Assembly (NCBI RefSeq): GCF_009805705.1
Contig: NZ_VSMB01000017.1
Span: 1 to 64,000, forward strand
DNA: 64,000 nucleotides
Direction: 5' to 3'
DNA from: Ruania rhizosphaerae
GTDB taxonomy: Bacteria; Actinomycetota; Actinomycetes; Actinomycetales; Beutenbergiaceae
Numbering within the stretch: the stretch's first letter is position 1; each line of letters opens with the position of its first letter. This document shows, piece by piece, positions 35,025 through 43,652 of the stretch. The translations under genes were made by a program, and so were the position numbers. The notes under the pieces are model-generated. The model was not told the origin of the DNA. It searched no databases and saw only the letters and a list, made by a program, of their open reading frames with translations.

Positions 35025-37340
35025 TCACACTGCGCCCCGGCCCGCCTTGTGCGGGTCGGGGCCGTCCCCTTCTGACTCCGAGCCCTCCCGTCGGCTCCTC
35101 GACAGCTCGGCGGTGAGCACGCGAGATGTCGGAGTCGCATAGTCGATGTAGTCGGCCACGTGCCCCTCGAACAGGACGGCGCCCCCATGGCGGCCCGGCC
35201 CGGGACCGAGGTCGATGAGCCAGTCAGCGTGCCGAATCACCGCGAGATTGTGCTCGATGACGATCACGGAGTGACCGTCATCGAGGAGCTGGTCCAGCAC
35301 CTGCAGCAGCGTTGCTACATCTGCCATGTGCAGGCCGGTTGTGGGCTCATCGAGCACGTACGTCGTCGGACGCTTCGCCAGCCGGAGCTGCTTGGCGATC
35401 TTGACGCGTTGGCATTCCCCACCGGAGAGGGTGTTCAAGGACTGGCCGAGCCGAAGGTAGCCGAGGCCCACGGCAGCCAACTGGCTGAGCGCACTGCGGA
35501 TCCTCTCGTCGGGTAGCTCGGCGATGGCGTGGTCGATGGTGAGCCCCTCGACGTCGGCGATCGAGAGTCCGTGCACCGTGTGGGAGAGGGCTTCGGCATT
35601 GAAGCGCTGGCCCCCGCATGTCTCGCACACCACTTCCTGGGCGTCCATGAACGCGAGATCGGTGCGGATGACTCCGAGCCCTCCGCAGTCTGGGCACGCC
35701 CCCTCGGCATTGGCGCTGAAGAGGCCGGTGGCGGCCTGGTTCGTGGTCGCGAACAACGAGCGGATAGCGGGCGCGATCCCGGTGTAGGTGATCGGAGTGG
35801 AGCGACGGTTGGCGCTGACCGGCCGCTGGTCGATCACGGTCGCCTCGTGCTGGTCCACCAACTCGTGGGCCAGGCTGGACTTGCCGGACCCGGCGACACC
35901 GGTCAGCACCGTCATGACCCCGGTGGGGAGCTGGACAGTGACGTCGCGGAGGTTGTTGCGGCGGGCATGGGCGACAGTGATGCTCCCCGCACCGTGACGA
36001 GGGCGACGCTCCGCCGAGCCGTGCTTGCGCAGCGCTCGACCCGTCGGTGTGTCAGCGCATCGGAGGGTGGCGTGGCTGCCTTGGAAGATGAGTTGCCCGC
36101 CTGCCTCGCCACCACCGGGGCCGATCTCGATGATCTGGTCGGCCCGGGCCATCACTGCCGGGTCGTGCTCGACGACGAGAACGGTATTGCCGCGGTCACG
36201 AAGACGCGCCAGCAGCTCGATCATCGAGTCGACGTCGGTGGGATGGAGACCGACCGTGGGTTCGTCGACGATGTATGTCATCTCGGTCAGACTGGAGGCG
36301 AGGTGCTTGACGGTCTTGATCCGTTGCGACTCCCCGCCGGAGAGTGTCGTCGTCGCTCGCCCGAGCGTGAGGTAGCCGAGGCCGATGGTGACCATCGCTT
36401 CCAACCGGGCCGTGGCTGCCTCGACCACCGGCTCGACATGGGCGGAGTCGATGGTGCGGAGCACCTCCGTCAGTTCGGCAACCTCCATCCGTGCCATCTC
36501 GCCGATGGTGCGGCCGAGCACTGTTGCGGTTCGCGCGACCTCGTTCAGCCGGTCTCCTGCGCACTCCGGGCACGTATCGGACCGGGTGAACCGGCGAATG
36601 ACGTCCTCCTTGCGCTCGGACAGGTTGTCGGAGGTGTGCAGGTAGATGCGCTCGAAGCGCTCCAGGATGCCTTCGTAGTCACTCGGGGGGCGGCGACCCA
36701 GCGCTGCAGCGGCCTGGCCGCCGCGCAGGAGTGCATCTCGTTCGGCCGCGCTCCACTCCCGGAGCGGTGTGTGGGCATTGAAGGAACCGATGTCGGCGTA
36801 CTGCGAGTACCAATAGCCGCCCGCGCCGAACCCAGGTACGCGGATTGCACCGCCGGCCAGCGACTTGTCCAGATCCAGGAACCGGTCGGCGGCGCTGACG
36901 ACCACCACGCCGAGCCCGGAGCAGGTCGGGCACATGCCAGCAGGATCGTTGAAGGAGAAGCGCCCCGACTCGCCCACATGTGGGTGGCTGAGCCGGGAGA
37001 AGAGGAGCCGCAGATAGGTCCAGATCTCAGTGATCGTGCCGACCGTCGAGCGGGCGTTGCCACCGATACGCCGCTGATCGATGACGATGGCAGGCGTCAG
37101 GCCGCTGATCTGCTCGACCTCCGGTCGAGTCCATGTCGGCAGCCGGTTCCTGGCGAACGGAGGGAATGTCTCGTTGAGCTGGAAGCCTGCCTCCGCCGCG
37201 ATCGTGTCGAACACCAGCGATGACTTGCCGGATCCGGATACGCCGACGAAGACGACCAGCAGCTTCCGCGGGATGTCGACGTCCAGGTCGGCCAGGTTGT
37301 TGGTCCGGACGCGGCGCAGGGAGATGGCGGGCTCAGTCAT
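35025..37340 (-). CDS. UvrA-like tandem ABC ATPase (UvrA paralogue)
   Basis: 771 residues against about 950 for housekeeping UvrA. Two ABC ATPase units are intact: Walker A GVSGSGKSS and GVAGSGKSS, signatures LSGGESQR and LSGGECQR, and zinc-type motifs CPTC, CPEC and CPDC...CETC. The shorter length is due to loss of the UvrB-binding and part of the insertion domains, as in UvrA2/DrrC-type proteins linked to antibiotic tolerance. It probably protects DNA or ribosomes from a drug rather than performing standard excision repair. A TAGCGT box seven bases before ATG 37340 suggests a leaderless mRNA; GTG 37349 is an alternative start. It is divergent from the WYL regulator. Confidence 0.92.
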   Translation of the reverse strand: MTEPAISLRRVRTNNLADLDVDIPRKLLVVFVGVSGSGKSSLVFDTIAAEAGFQLNETFPPFARNRLPTWTRPEVEQISGLTPAIVIDQRRIGGNARSTVGTITEIWTYLRLLFSRLSHPHVGESGRFSFNDPAGMCPTCSGLGVVVVSAADRFLDLDKSLAGGAIRVPGFGAGGYWYSQYADIGSFNAHTPLREWSAAERDALLRGGQAAAALGRRPPSDYEGILERFERIYLHTSDNLSERKEDVIRRFTRSDTCPECAGDRLNEVARTATVLGRTIGEMARMEVAELTEVLRTIDSAHVEPVVEAATARLEAMVTIGLGYLTLGRATTTLSGGESQRIKTVKHLASSLTEMTYIVDEPTVGLHPTDVDSMIELLARLRDRGNTVLVVEHDPAVMARADQIIEIGPGGGEAGGQLIFQGSHATLRCADTPTGRALRKHGSAERRPRHGAGSITVAHARRNNLRDVTVQLPTGVMTVLTGVAGSGKSSLAHELVDQHEATVIDQRPVSANRRSTPITYTGIAPAIRSLFATTNQAATGLFSANAEGACPDCGGLGVIRTDLAFMDAQEVVCETCGGQRFNAEALSHTVHGLSIADVEGLTIDHAIAELPDERIRSALSQLAAVGLGYLRLGQSLNTLSGGECQRVKIAKQLRLAKRPTTYVLDEPTTGLHMADVATLLQVLDQLLDDGHSVIVIEHNLAVIRHADWLIDLGPGPGRHGGAVLFEGHVADYIDYATPTSRVLTAELSRSRREGSESEGDGPDPHKAGRGAV
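35034..35062 (+). terminator. GC-rich hairpin terminating the DUF4282 gene
   Basis: GCCCCGGCCCGC (35034-35045) pairs with GCGGGTCGGGGC (35051-35062) at 11 of 12 positions plus one G-T pair, loop of five, followed by CGTCCCCTTCT. It begins 40 bp after the DUF4282 stop and lies in the last codons of the convergent UvrA-like gene. Confidence 0.65.
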
Positions 37341-37402
37341 GATCGCCACGCTAGGTGTAGACGTGGCCGCTTTCTGACCGGATTTCGTGGAACCATCGGT
37401 TC

Positions 37403-38386
37403 ATGGCTGATGTCACGGGACGCATGCTGGCGCTGCTCGCGACACTGCAGACCGGACGCTCATTCGCCAGCGAGGAGCTGACGCAGCGGCTCGGGGTGAG
37501 CCCGAGGACCTTGCGTCGCGACGTCGACCGGTTGCGTGGCTACGGGTACCCCGTGCAGACCCGTCCGGGCCCGGGCGGGTACTACCGTCTCGCCCCTGGT
37601 CGATCCTTGCCACCACTCGTACTCGACGACGATGAGGCGGTAGCCACCGTGATCGCGCTCGCCGCGCTGGGGGCAGCCGAGCAGTCCATCGCCGGCAGGC
37701 TCGATGACGCCGCGACCCGTGCCTATGGCAAGATCGACCAGTTCCTTCCCGCTCGGCTGCGTCCACACCTGATCTCCGTTCGTTCGAGCCTGGAGACGAG
37801 CCGCCATGCAGTGCCTGGTCCGGCCGCTGCGCACCTGACCACGGTGGCCGACGCGATCGCCGGCCAGGAGACGATCACCTTCTCCTATCGAGATGCGCGT
37901 GATGTGCCGACCGATCGACGGGTCGAACCGTATCGACAGGTGCACCACCTGCTGCGGTGGTACCTGGTGGCGTTCGATCTCGACCGCGAGGACTGGCGCA
38001 CCTTCCGCCTCGACCGGGTAGCTGAGCTCCGTAGGACCGGCCGGAGATACCGCTCCCGCCCGCTGCCGGCTGAGTCTGCTCTGGACCTGCTGCGGCAGGG
38101 CTTTGCTGCCGGGAAGGAGGTCGTGACGGTGGTGGTCGATGCCAGGGCCGAGACCGTCGCCGACGCACTCGTGCACCAGGACGCGGAGATCGAGTCGATC
38201 GCCGAGAACCGGACCCGCGTGCGACTCGCGCTGGAGCACTGGCAGTGGGTCCTCCTCCCGCTCGCCTTCCTCGGCGTCGACTTCCGGATCGAAGCGAAGG
38301 CGGACCTGGCTCACGCCTTCCGCTCCTTCGGGGAACGACTCGTAGCGGCGACCGACGGCGGCGGAAGTGCACACGGTGGGGGGTAG
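37403..38386 (+). CDS. HTH-WYL domain transcriptional regulator
   Basis: 327 residues: an N-terminal HTH_11 domain (LLATLQTGRSFASEELTQRLGVSPRTLRRDVDRLRGYGYPV over residues about 10-50), then a WYL ligand-binding domain (ITFSYRDARD, RRVEPYRQVHHLLRWYLVAFDLDREDWRTFRLDRV) and a C-terminal WCX extension. WYL regulators bind nucleotides, oligonucleotides or unknown ligands and often govern stress or defence genes. It is divergent from the UvrA-like gene across 62 bp; the small palindrome GAACC-ATC-GGTTC (37392-37404) overlaps its start and may be its own site. Confidence 0.9.
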   Translation: MADVTGRMLALLATLQTGRSFASEELTQRLGVSPRTLRRDVDRLRGYGYPVQTRPGPGGYYRLAPGRSLPPLVLDDDEAVATVIALAALGAAEQSIAGRLDDAATRAYGKIDQFLPARLRPHLISVRSSLETSRHAVPGPAAAHLTTVADAIAGQETITFSYRDARDVPTDRRVEPYRQVHHLLRWYLVAFDLDREDWRTFRLDRVAELRRTGRRYRSRPLPAESALDLLRQGFAAGKEVVTVVVDARAETVADALVHQDAEIESIAENRTRVRLALEHWQWVLLPLAFLGVDFRIEAKADLAHAFRSFGERLVAATDGGGSAHGGG

Positions 38387-38571
38387 CGAGCCCACCGTCC
38401 TCGCTTGACGCGATGGGTGCGCAGCGCGTTGAGATCACGACGCCAGACCAGCCACGGCCACCATGGGCACACCTGCCTCGTCCGGACCGGGAGCAGGTGC
38501 GTACGGCGGTGACCGGTACCTGGGCGCTCACACAGTTGGCGGTGACGCGGCCCGCCGGTCATGATCGGAGT

Positions 38572-39222
38572 ATGAGTCTGCGGATCTTGCTGCGCGAGCT
38601 ACCGGGCCTCGACCGCGACGCCCTGGTGGCATTCGACCCGGCAAGCGCCCCGCAGGACCCGGCCGAACTGTTCGTCTCCTGGCTCACTCTCGCCGCCGAA
38701 CGGCAGGTGCCGCTGCCACACGCGATGAACCTCGCGACGGCCACAGGCACGGGCGAGGTCGGCGCCCGGACCGTCCTTCTCCGGAACATCACGGCCGGTT
38801 CCTGGATCATCGCCACCGATGCACGCAGCCCCAAGGCTCAAGCGATGACACAGAACCCGATGGCGGCGCTGACATCATTCTGGGCACCGCTCGGCCGGCA
38901 GGTCCGCATCACCGGGGTGGTCACCGACCTGGGTGAGGAGGCCGGCGCCGCGGACTTCCTCGAGCGCCATCCGGGTTCCCGCGCGGCAGCGACCACTGGG
39001 GTGCAGAGTGCCCCGCTGGACTCTCTGGAGACCTACGATCGCGCCTACGCTGAGGCGAGGGACGCCGTCGAGAAACATCCCGGCCGCGTACCTACCACCT
39101 GGCGGTGCTACGGGATTGCCGCGACCACTGTGGAGTTCTGGGCCGCCAGGCCGAGCGGCGGTCAGATCCGGCTGAGGTACACCCTCGAACAGACCTGGCA
39201 GAGAGGACTGGTGTGGCCATGA
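38572..39222 (+). CDS. Pyridoxamine-phosphate-oxidase-like flavin enzyme
   Basis: The 216-residue protein resembles PNPOx: PLPHAMNLATATGTGEVGARTVLLRNI (FMN-binding strand), SPKAQAMTQNPMAALTSFWAPLGRQVRI, and the C-terminal RLRYTLEQTWQRGLVWP, close to the R-L-X-P motif of true PNPOx. It may make pyridoxal phosphate or be a related FMN-binding enzyme. The ATG at 38572 aligns with the family. No spaced ribosome site is present; GGAG is adjacent, and a CATGAT box six bases upstream could give a leaderless mRNA. It overlaps the next gene by four bases. Confidence 0.85.
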   Translation: MSLRILLRELPGLDRDALVAFDPASAPQDPAELFVSWLTLAAERQVPLPHAMNLATATGTGEVGARTVLLRNITAGSWIIATDARSPKAQAMTQNPMAALTSFWAPLGRQVRITGVVTDLGEEAGAADFLERHPGSRAAATTGVQSAPLDSLETYDRAYAEARDAVEKHPGRVPTTWRCYGIAATTVEFWAARPSGGQIRLRYTLEQTWQRGLVWP

Positions 39223-40001
39223 ACCCGACCGAACCGACCACCGACCACGTGCGCGCGGTGGACGAGGCCGAAGCCGCGCTCGACTCGATCATCGAAGCTG
39301 TCGGGGAGTTCGAAGGTTCCGACCTGTCGGTGCCGGTCGCTCTGGCCGGGTGGACCCGCGGCCACGTGCTCGCCCACGTGGAGGTGGTGGGGGAGGCGCT
39401 CGCGGTGCAGGTGGAGCAGGCGGCCCGTGGACGTCAGGTGCCGTTCCTGGAGGGAGGGCGCGCAGCTCTGGAGCGGGCTGTCGAGACGGGTGCCCAGCGC
39501 ACCCGCGAGGAACACCTGGCCGCGCTGCGCACGTTGCGCGACCGGCATCACGCCAGCCGACCCGACGCCGACGACCTCGTCTGGTACGAACCGGTCTCGT
39601 TCCGGGACGGCACGGTGGTCGACGTGGCCTTGGCCTGGTGGCGTGAGAGCCGGGTGCATCTGGTCGATCTCAACTGCGGAGCGCGCCCGGAGGACGTCTG
39701 GTCCCGCGAGCTCGCCGAACACCTCGTCGACTTCCTCTCGGTGCGGTTGCCTGGTCACGTCGAGATCGCTCTTGATGCACCGGCGGACGGGTTCAACTAC
39801 ACAGTCACCGGGCCGAGTCCCGCAACGGGCCCCCTGGTGCGGATCCCCGAGAAGCCACTCATCATCACCGGAACGCTCATCGAGTTGACGGCGTGGCTCG
39901 CCGGCCGTGATCTGGCCGAGCCGCCGACCGCCCTCCAGGGCGATCAGGAGGTACCGCTGCCTGAGCTGGGGCCGTGGCCCTCGGCGCTGCGGGCCGGGTA
40001 G
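39219..40001 (+). CDS. Maleylpyruvate isomerase-family mycothiol-dependent enzyme
   Basis: 260 residues of the TIGR03083 family: SVPVALAGWTRGHVLAHVEVVGEAL at the N-terminus holds the first metal histidine(s), and WWRESRVHLVDLNCGARPEDV the second cluster. A C-terminal MDMPI-C domain (PLVRIPEKPLIITGTLIELTAWLAGRD) follows. Members are metal enzymes that use mycothiol; the substrate is unknown. The start overlaps the PNPOx-like stop (ATGA). The presence of this family supports an actinobacterial host. Confidence 0.88.
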   Translation: MNPTEPTTDHVRAVDEAEAALDSIIEAVGEFEGSDLSVPVALAGWTRGHVLAHVEVVGEALAVQVEQAARGRQVPFLEGGRAALERAVETGAQRTREEHLAALRTLRDRHHASRPDADDLVWYEPVSFRDGTVVDVALAWWRESRVHLVDLNCGARPEDVWSRELAEHLVDFLSVRLPGHVEIALDAPADGFNYTVTGPSPATGPLVRIPEKPLIITGTLIELTAWLAGRDLAEPPTALQGDQEVPLPELGPWPSALRAG

Positions 40002-40004
40002 TGA

Positions 40005-40451
40005 CTACCAGCGCCGGTAGGGCCCGTTGTGGTCAGGTGAGACCGCCAAGGGTTCACTGACCTCCCATCCACAGGAGCGCAGCGTCTCGGCGGCCTCGTG
40101 CTGGAGGTCTCTGACTGCTGCGCGGAGTTGGCGGCGGCGCCATGCCTCGCGTCCATCGGCGACTGCTTGTCGCCAGTAGGCGGCGAAGTCTGTGCGCGAG
40201 GTCTTGAGGTGTTCGTTTCGTCGATCGAGCTCCTGATGGAGCGAGAAACTCAGATCTGCATAGCGCTCGCCGTCGATGAACAGCGGGATCCGCTGTGAGT
40301 ATGCGCCCTCCCCTTCGGGACGAATCACGTACCGTTGCGCGAATTTGACGGAAATGATGCGCTTGTCGTGCGGTAGTACGGCATCGAGTAATCGCTGCAC
40401 GTCCTCGGCGAACGCGGCGGAACGTGCAGCGAGGTCAGGCGTCTCGCTCAT
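40005..40451 (-). CDS. Unknown 148-aa protein, second gene of a small pair
   Basis: I do not recognise this protein. It is soluble, helical and charged (RRNEHLKTSRTDFAAYWRQAVADGREAWRRRQLRAAVRDLQHEA in the second half) with a beta-rich middle (KFAQRYVIRPEGEGAYSQRIPLFIDGERYADLSFSL). There is no signal peptide or membrane helix. The ATG at 40451 lies inside the last codons of the preceding 64-residue gene (17-bp overlap), so the two are cotranslated. The small-plus-larger arrangement resembles toxin-antitoxin modules, but no known toxin motif is seen. Confidence 0.7.
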   Translation of the reverse strand: MSETPDLAARSAAFAEDVQRLLDAVLPHDKRIISVKFAQRYVIRPEGEGAYSQRIPLFIDGERYADLSFSLHQELDRRNEHLKTSRTDFAAYWRQAVADGREAWRRRQLRAAVRDLQHEAAETLRSCGWEVSEPLAVSPDHNGPYRRW

Positions 40452-40629
40452 CGTCAAGCAAGAAGGCGATCTCCTCGCGGTCCTGAGCCGCGTACCATTC
40501 GTCGCCGACCAACGCCCCCTCGGCAACCCGCCGTTCGAAGGTGCGTCGATCCACCCCGAGGTGCTGAAGGATCTGCTCTCGGCGCTCGAGGAGTTCGTCT
40601 CTGGTGACTGTGATGGTGCGCGGACTCAT
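40435..40629 (-). CDS. Unknown 64-aa acidic protein, first gene of a small pair
   Basis: A 64-residue acidic protein opening SPRTITVTRDELLERREQIL, with a helical middle that could hold a small DNA-binding fold (HLGVDRRTFERRVAEGAL) and an acidic end (LLDDERDA). GAAGGGAAG lies upstream of its ATG. Its overlap with the 148-residue gene and its antitoxin-like size and charge suggest a two-gene module; the function is not established. Confidence 0.65.
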   Translation of the reverse strand: MSPRTITVTRDELLERREQILQHLGVDRRTFERRVAEGALVGDEWYAAQDREEIAFLLDDERDA

Positions 40630-40743
40630 GGGATCACTTCCCTTCTGAAGACTGCGCTCACCGTAGCGCCGACCACTGACAGTCCTCGGGTGGTCCAGGC
40701 TTGCTGCCCTTGTGGAACTGCCGCCAGGATACGCCCCACGACC

Positions 40744-42810
40744 TCATAGGCGCAGCCGCTCGGCCAGGAACCGGTAGGCGAGCGCGCTCATATGTGCCGC
40801 CTGGGCGTTGGTCGCGGCCCCGCCGTGCCCGCCCTCGATGTTCTCGTAGTAGGTCACGTCCGTGCCGGCGGCCAGCATCTGCGCCGCCATCTTGCGTGCG
40901 TGCCCGGGGTGCACCCGGTCGTCGCGGGTGGACGTGGTGAAGAGAACCGGGGGGTAGGAGGTGTCGGGATCGAACAGGTGATATGGCGAGAACGTGCGGA
41001 TGAACTCCCACTGCTCGGGGTCGTCCGGGTCGCCGTACTCAGCCATCCAGGAGGCGCCGGCTAGCAGGTGGGAGTAGCGCTTCATGTCGAGCAGCGGTAC
41101 CTGGATGACCACGGCACCGAACAGCTCGGGGTACTGGGTGAGCATGTTCCCGGTGAGCAGCCCCCCGTTGGAGCCGCCCTGCACGCCGAGGTGTTCTGCG
41201 CTGGTCACTCCGCGGGCCACCAGATCCTTCGCGACGGCGGCCATGTCCTCGTACGCCTTGTGCCGCTTCTCCTTCAGGGCCGCCTGGTGCCATCCCGGCC
41301 CGTACTCCCCGCCGCCGCGGATGTTCGCCAGCGCGAACACCCCGCCGTGTTCCAACCATGCGCTCCCTCGTGCACCCGAGTAGGTCGGTGTCAGCGAGAT
41401 CTCGAAGCCGCCGTAGCCGTAGAGCAGGGTCGGGTTGGACCCGTCCAGGGTGAGGTTCTCTCGGCGCACGAGGAAGTACGGAACCTGCGTACCGTCGTCG
41501 GAGGTGGCGAAGTGCTGCTCCATCACCAGGCCGGCGGGATCGAAGAACTGCGGCATCGCCTTCAGCGGCTCCGGCTCGGCACCGATCTCAGCCAGCGACA
41601 GGGTGGTCGGGGTGAGGAAGTCGGTGGCGTACACCCACACCGCATCCGAACTGCGTGGATCCACCGGGCCGACCTCCACGGTGCCCACCTGCGGGGCGCC
41701 CACGAACTCCGACTCCCGGAAGCGTCCGCCGTCGGGGGTGAGCACGACCAACCGGTTCGTGACGTCGTCCAGCACGTTCAGCACGAGGTGGCGCCTGGTC
41801 CACGTGTACTCCGCCAGCGACGTGCTCGGTGTGGGTTCGTAGAGCACGTGGAAGTCGCGCGAGCCTGCAAGGAAGGGGTCCAGCCCGAGCGCCAGCAGCG
41901 AACCCCCACGGTAGGTCTGGGTGATCGTGCGCCCGGCTTCGTCGGTGTCCTCCACGGTCCAGTCCTCACGCAGCTCGACCGTGAGCCATTCGCGGTGGAG
42001 CCCAGGGTTGGCTGACCGAGGCACATCGATCCGGGTGAGCGTGCCGTCGTCGTCGAGCAGGTAGAGCTCGTGCTCATAGAAGGCGATGGCCCGCGAGACC
42101 AGGTTCCGCTCGAATGCGGGGGTGGAGTCGTGCATCGCGGCGATGTACAAGTCCTCCACCTCGCCCTCGTAGACGATCTCCGCCTGCTCAAGCGCGGTGC
42201 CGCGGCGCCACCGGCGAGCGATGCGCGGGTACCCGGAGGAGGTCATCGAGCCGTCACCGGTGTCGGTGAACACGAACAGGGTGTCCGAGTCGATCCAGGA
42301 CGTGCCACCCTTGGACTCGGGCCGGTAGAAGCCGCCGTCGACGAACTGCTTGGCGTGCAGATCGAACTCGCGGGAGACGTCCGCGTCGGCGCCGCCGCGG
42401 GAGAGGTCCACGATCGCCAGACGGTAGGCATCCGGTCCGGTGCGCAGCACGCTGGCTCCGTGCCAGACCCAGTTCGCATCCTCGGCCTCGTTCAGGGCGT
42501 CGATGTCGAGGACGATCTCCCAGTCGGGGTTCTCGCTGCGGTAGGACTCCAGGGTGGTGCGTCGCCAGATGCCGCGCTCATGCGCAGCGTCCCGCCAGAA
42601 GTTGTAGTAGTACTCGCCCACCTTGGAGATGCCCGGGATCTTCTCGTCGGAGTCAAGGATGGAGCGGATCCGGTCTCGAGTGGCGGTGAACTCCGTCGTC
42701 TCGGCGAGGGTGGCGGCCTGTTCGGCGTTGCGGGCGCGGACCCAGTCCAGGGATTCCGGGCTCTCGACGTCTTCGAGCCAGATGTACGGGTCATGGAGGG
42801 CGTCGGTCAC
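40744..42810 (-). CDS. Prolyl oligopeptidase-family serine peptidase (S9A)
   Basis: A 688-residue cytoplasmic enzyme: an N-terminal seven-blade propeller region (WLEDVESPESLDWVRARN at the start is typical) and a C-terminal alpha/beta-hydrolase domain with the nucleophile serine in GGSNGGLL, the aspartate in STRDDRVHPGHARK and the histidine in EGGHGG. It cleaves short peptides after proline. The GTG start at 42810 is chosen because GGAAGGA lies about seven bases upstream; a longer frame adds an odd basic stretch. No signal peptide. It stands alone. Confidence 0.94.
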   Translation of the reverse strand: MTDALHDPYIWLEDVESPESLDWVRARNAEQAATLAETTEFTATRDRIRSILDSDEKIPGISKVGEYYYNFWRDAAHERGIWRRTTLESYRSENPDWEIVLDIDALNEAEDANWVWHGASVLRTGPDAYRLAIVDLSRGGADADVSREFDLHAKQFVDGGFYRPESKGGTSWIDSDTLFVFTDTGDGSMTSSGYPRIARRWRRGTALEQAEIVYEGEVEDLYIAAMHDSTPAFERNLVSRAIAFYEHELYLLDDDGTLTRIDVPRSANPGLHREWLTVELREDWTVEDTDEAGRTITQTYRGGSLLALGLDPFLAGSRDFHVLYEPTPSTSLAEYTWTRRHLVLNVLDDVTNRLVVLTPDGGRFRESEFVGAPQVGTVEVGPVDPRSSDAVWVYATDFLTPTTLSLAEIGAEPEPLKAMPQFFDPAGLVMEQHFATSDDGTQVPYFLVRRENLTLDGSNPTLLYGYGGFEISLTPTYSGARGSAWLEHGGVFALANIRGGGEYGPGWHQAALKEKRHKAYEDMAAVAKDLVARGVTSAEHLGVQGGSNGGLLTGNMLTQYPELFGAVVIQVPLLDMKRYSHLLAGASWMAEYGDPDDPEQWEFIRTFSPYHLFDPDTSYPPVLFTTSTRDDRVHPGHARKMAAQMLAAGTDVTYYENIEGGHGGAATNAQAAHMSALAYRFLAERLRL

Positions 42811-42874
42811 CGCAAGGTCCTTCCGATCGGGTGGAGGGCTCAGCCTATGTGTGACAAGCACCGGGCCTTGCGGC

Positions 42875-42907
42875 GTAATCGATTACCGTCTACGGTTAAC
42901 CGTTAAC
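42875..42907 (+). promoter_or_regulatory. Palindromic operator cluster before the GntR-TTT operon
   Basis: GTAATCGATTAC (42875-42886) is a perfect 12-bp palindrome. Eight bases on, GGTTAACC (42894-42901) is a second palindrome, and GTTAAC is repeated at 42895-42900 and 42902-42907. The AT-rich cluster lies 35-67 bp before the GntR ATG (42942; GAGGAGG is the ribosome site). These are probably sites for the GntR/FCD protein itself or for a LacI-type activator/repressor. Confidence 0.6.
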
Positions 42908-42941
42908 GAGACATGATCGAGCTCAATGAGGAGGTCACTGG

Positions 42942-43652
42942 ATGGACAGCCGTAGCGCTTGGCGTGAGTCCGTCGCCGCCGTGCGCCCGGCCCCCGCGCT
43001 CGGCCAGCATGTGGTGGACCACCTGCGCCGCCTGATCATCACCGGTGAACTCCTTCCAGGCACGCACCTGGTGGAGGCGCAGCTGTCCGACACCTTCGAC
43101 GTCAGCCGCGGACCGATCCGGGATGCCCTGCGCCTGCTGGAGACCGAAGGGCTCGTGGAGTCCCGCCGTCGCGGAGTGTTCGTGATCGGCCTCAGCGTCG
43201 ACGACATCGACGAGCTCTACTCCCTCCGCCGGCTCATCGAGACCCGTGCCGTCGCCCTGTGCATGGAGGGTGCCGAGCGCGACTTCACGGCCGCCCGCGG
43301 TGCCATCGAGCAGATGGCCCAGGCTGCCGCCCGTCAGGACTCGGCCGACTTCGCCCGCGCAGATCTCGACTTCCACAGCGCCTTCTACACGGTCTCGGGG
43401 CACCGCCGCCTGGAATCGGTCTGGCTGCAGTACCGCCCGACCTTCGCCACCATGCTCTCGGTCACGAACGCCGAGGACCGGGATCTCGGCCCCACCTACC
43501 GCGATCACGTGAAGCTGCTGCAGAGGATCAGCGACCGCTCCACCGACGCTCTCGAGCTCCTGGACGAGCACCTGGAGGGCTCACGCCGACGCATGCTCAC
43601 CGCCTACACCCGCCACTTCGACACCACGTCAACGAAGGAGTTGTCCTCATGA
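42942..43652 (+). CDS. GntR/FCD regulator of the TTT operon
   Basis: 236 residues: an N-terminal GntR winged helix (DHLRRLIITGELLPGTHLVEAQLSDTFDVSRGPIRDALRLLETEGLV over residues about 26-73) and a C-terminal FCD effector domain with the metal-ligand pattern D-X3-H (RADLDFHSAFY) and later HVKLL and EHLEGS histidines. FCD regulators respond to organic acids and sugar acids. It overlaps tctC by four bases and heads the transporter operon. Confidence 0.93.
   Translation: MDSRSAWRESVAAVRPAPALGQHVVDHLRRLIITGELLPGTHLVEAQLSDTFDVSRGPIRDALRLLETEGLVESRRRGVFVIGLSVDDIDELYSLRRLIETRAVALCMEGAERDFTAARGAIEQMAQAAARQDSADFARADLDFHSAFYTVSGHRRLESVWLQYRPTFATMLSVTNAEDRDLGPTYRDHVKLLQRISDRSTDALELLDEHLEGSRRRMLTAYTRHFDTTSTKELSS

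Noticed and set aside
35529-37223. 564-codon open frame antisense to the UvrA-like gene
   Set aside because: The UvrA-like protein has all its motifs on the other strand; the antisense product shows no recognisable domain.
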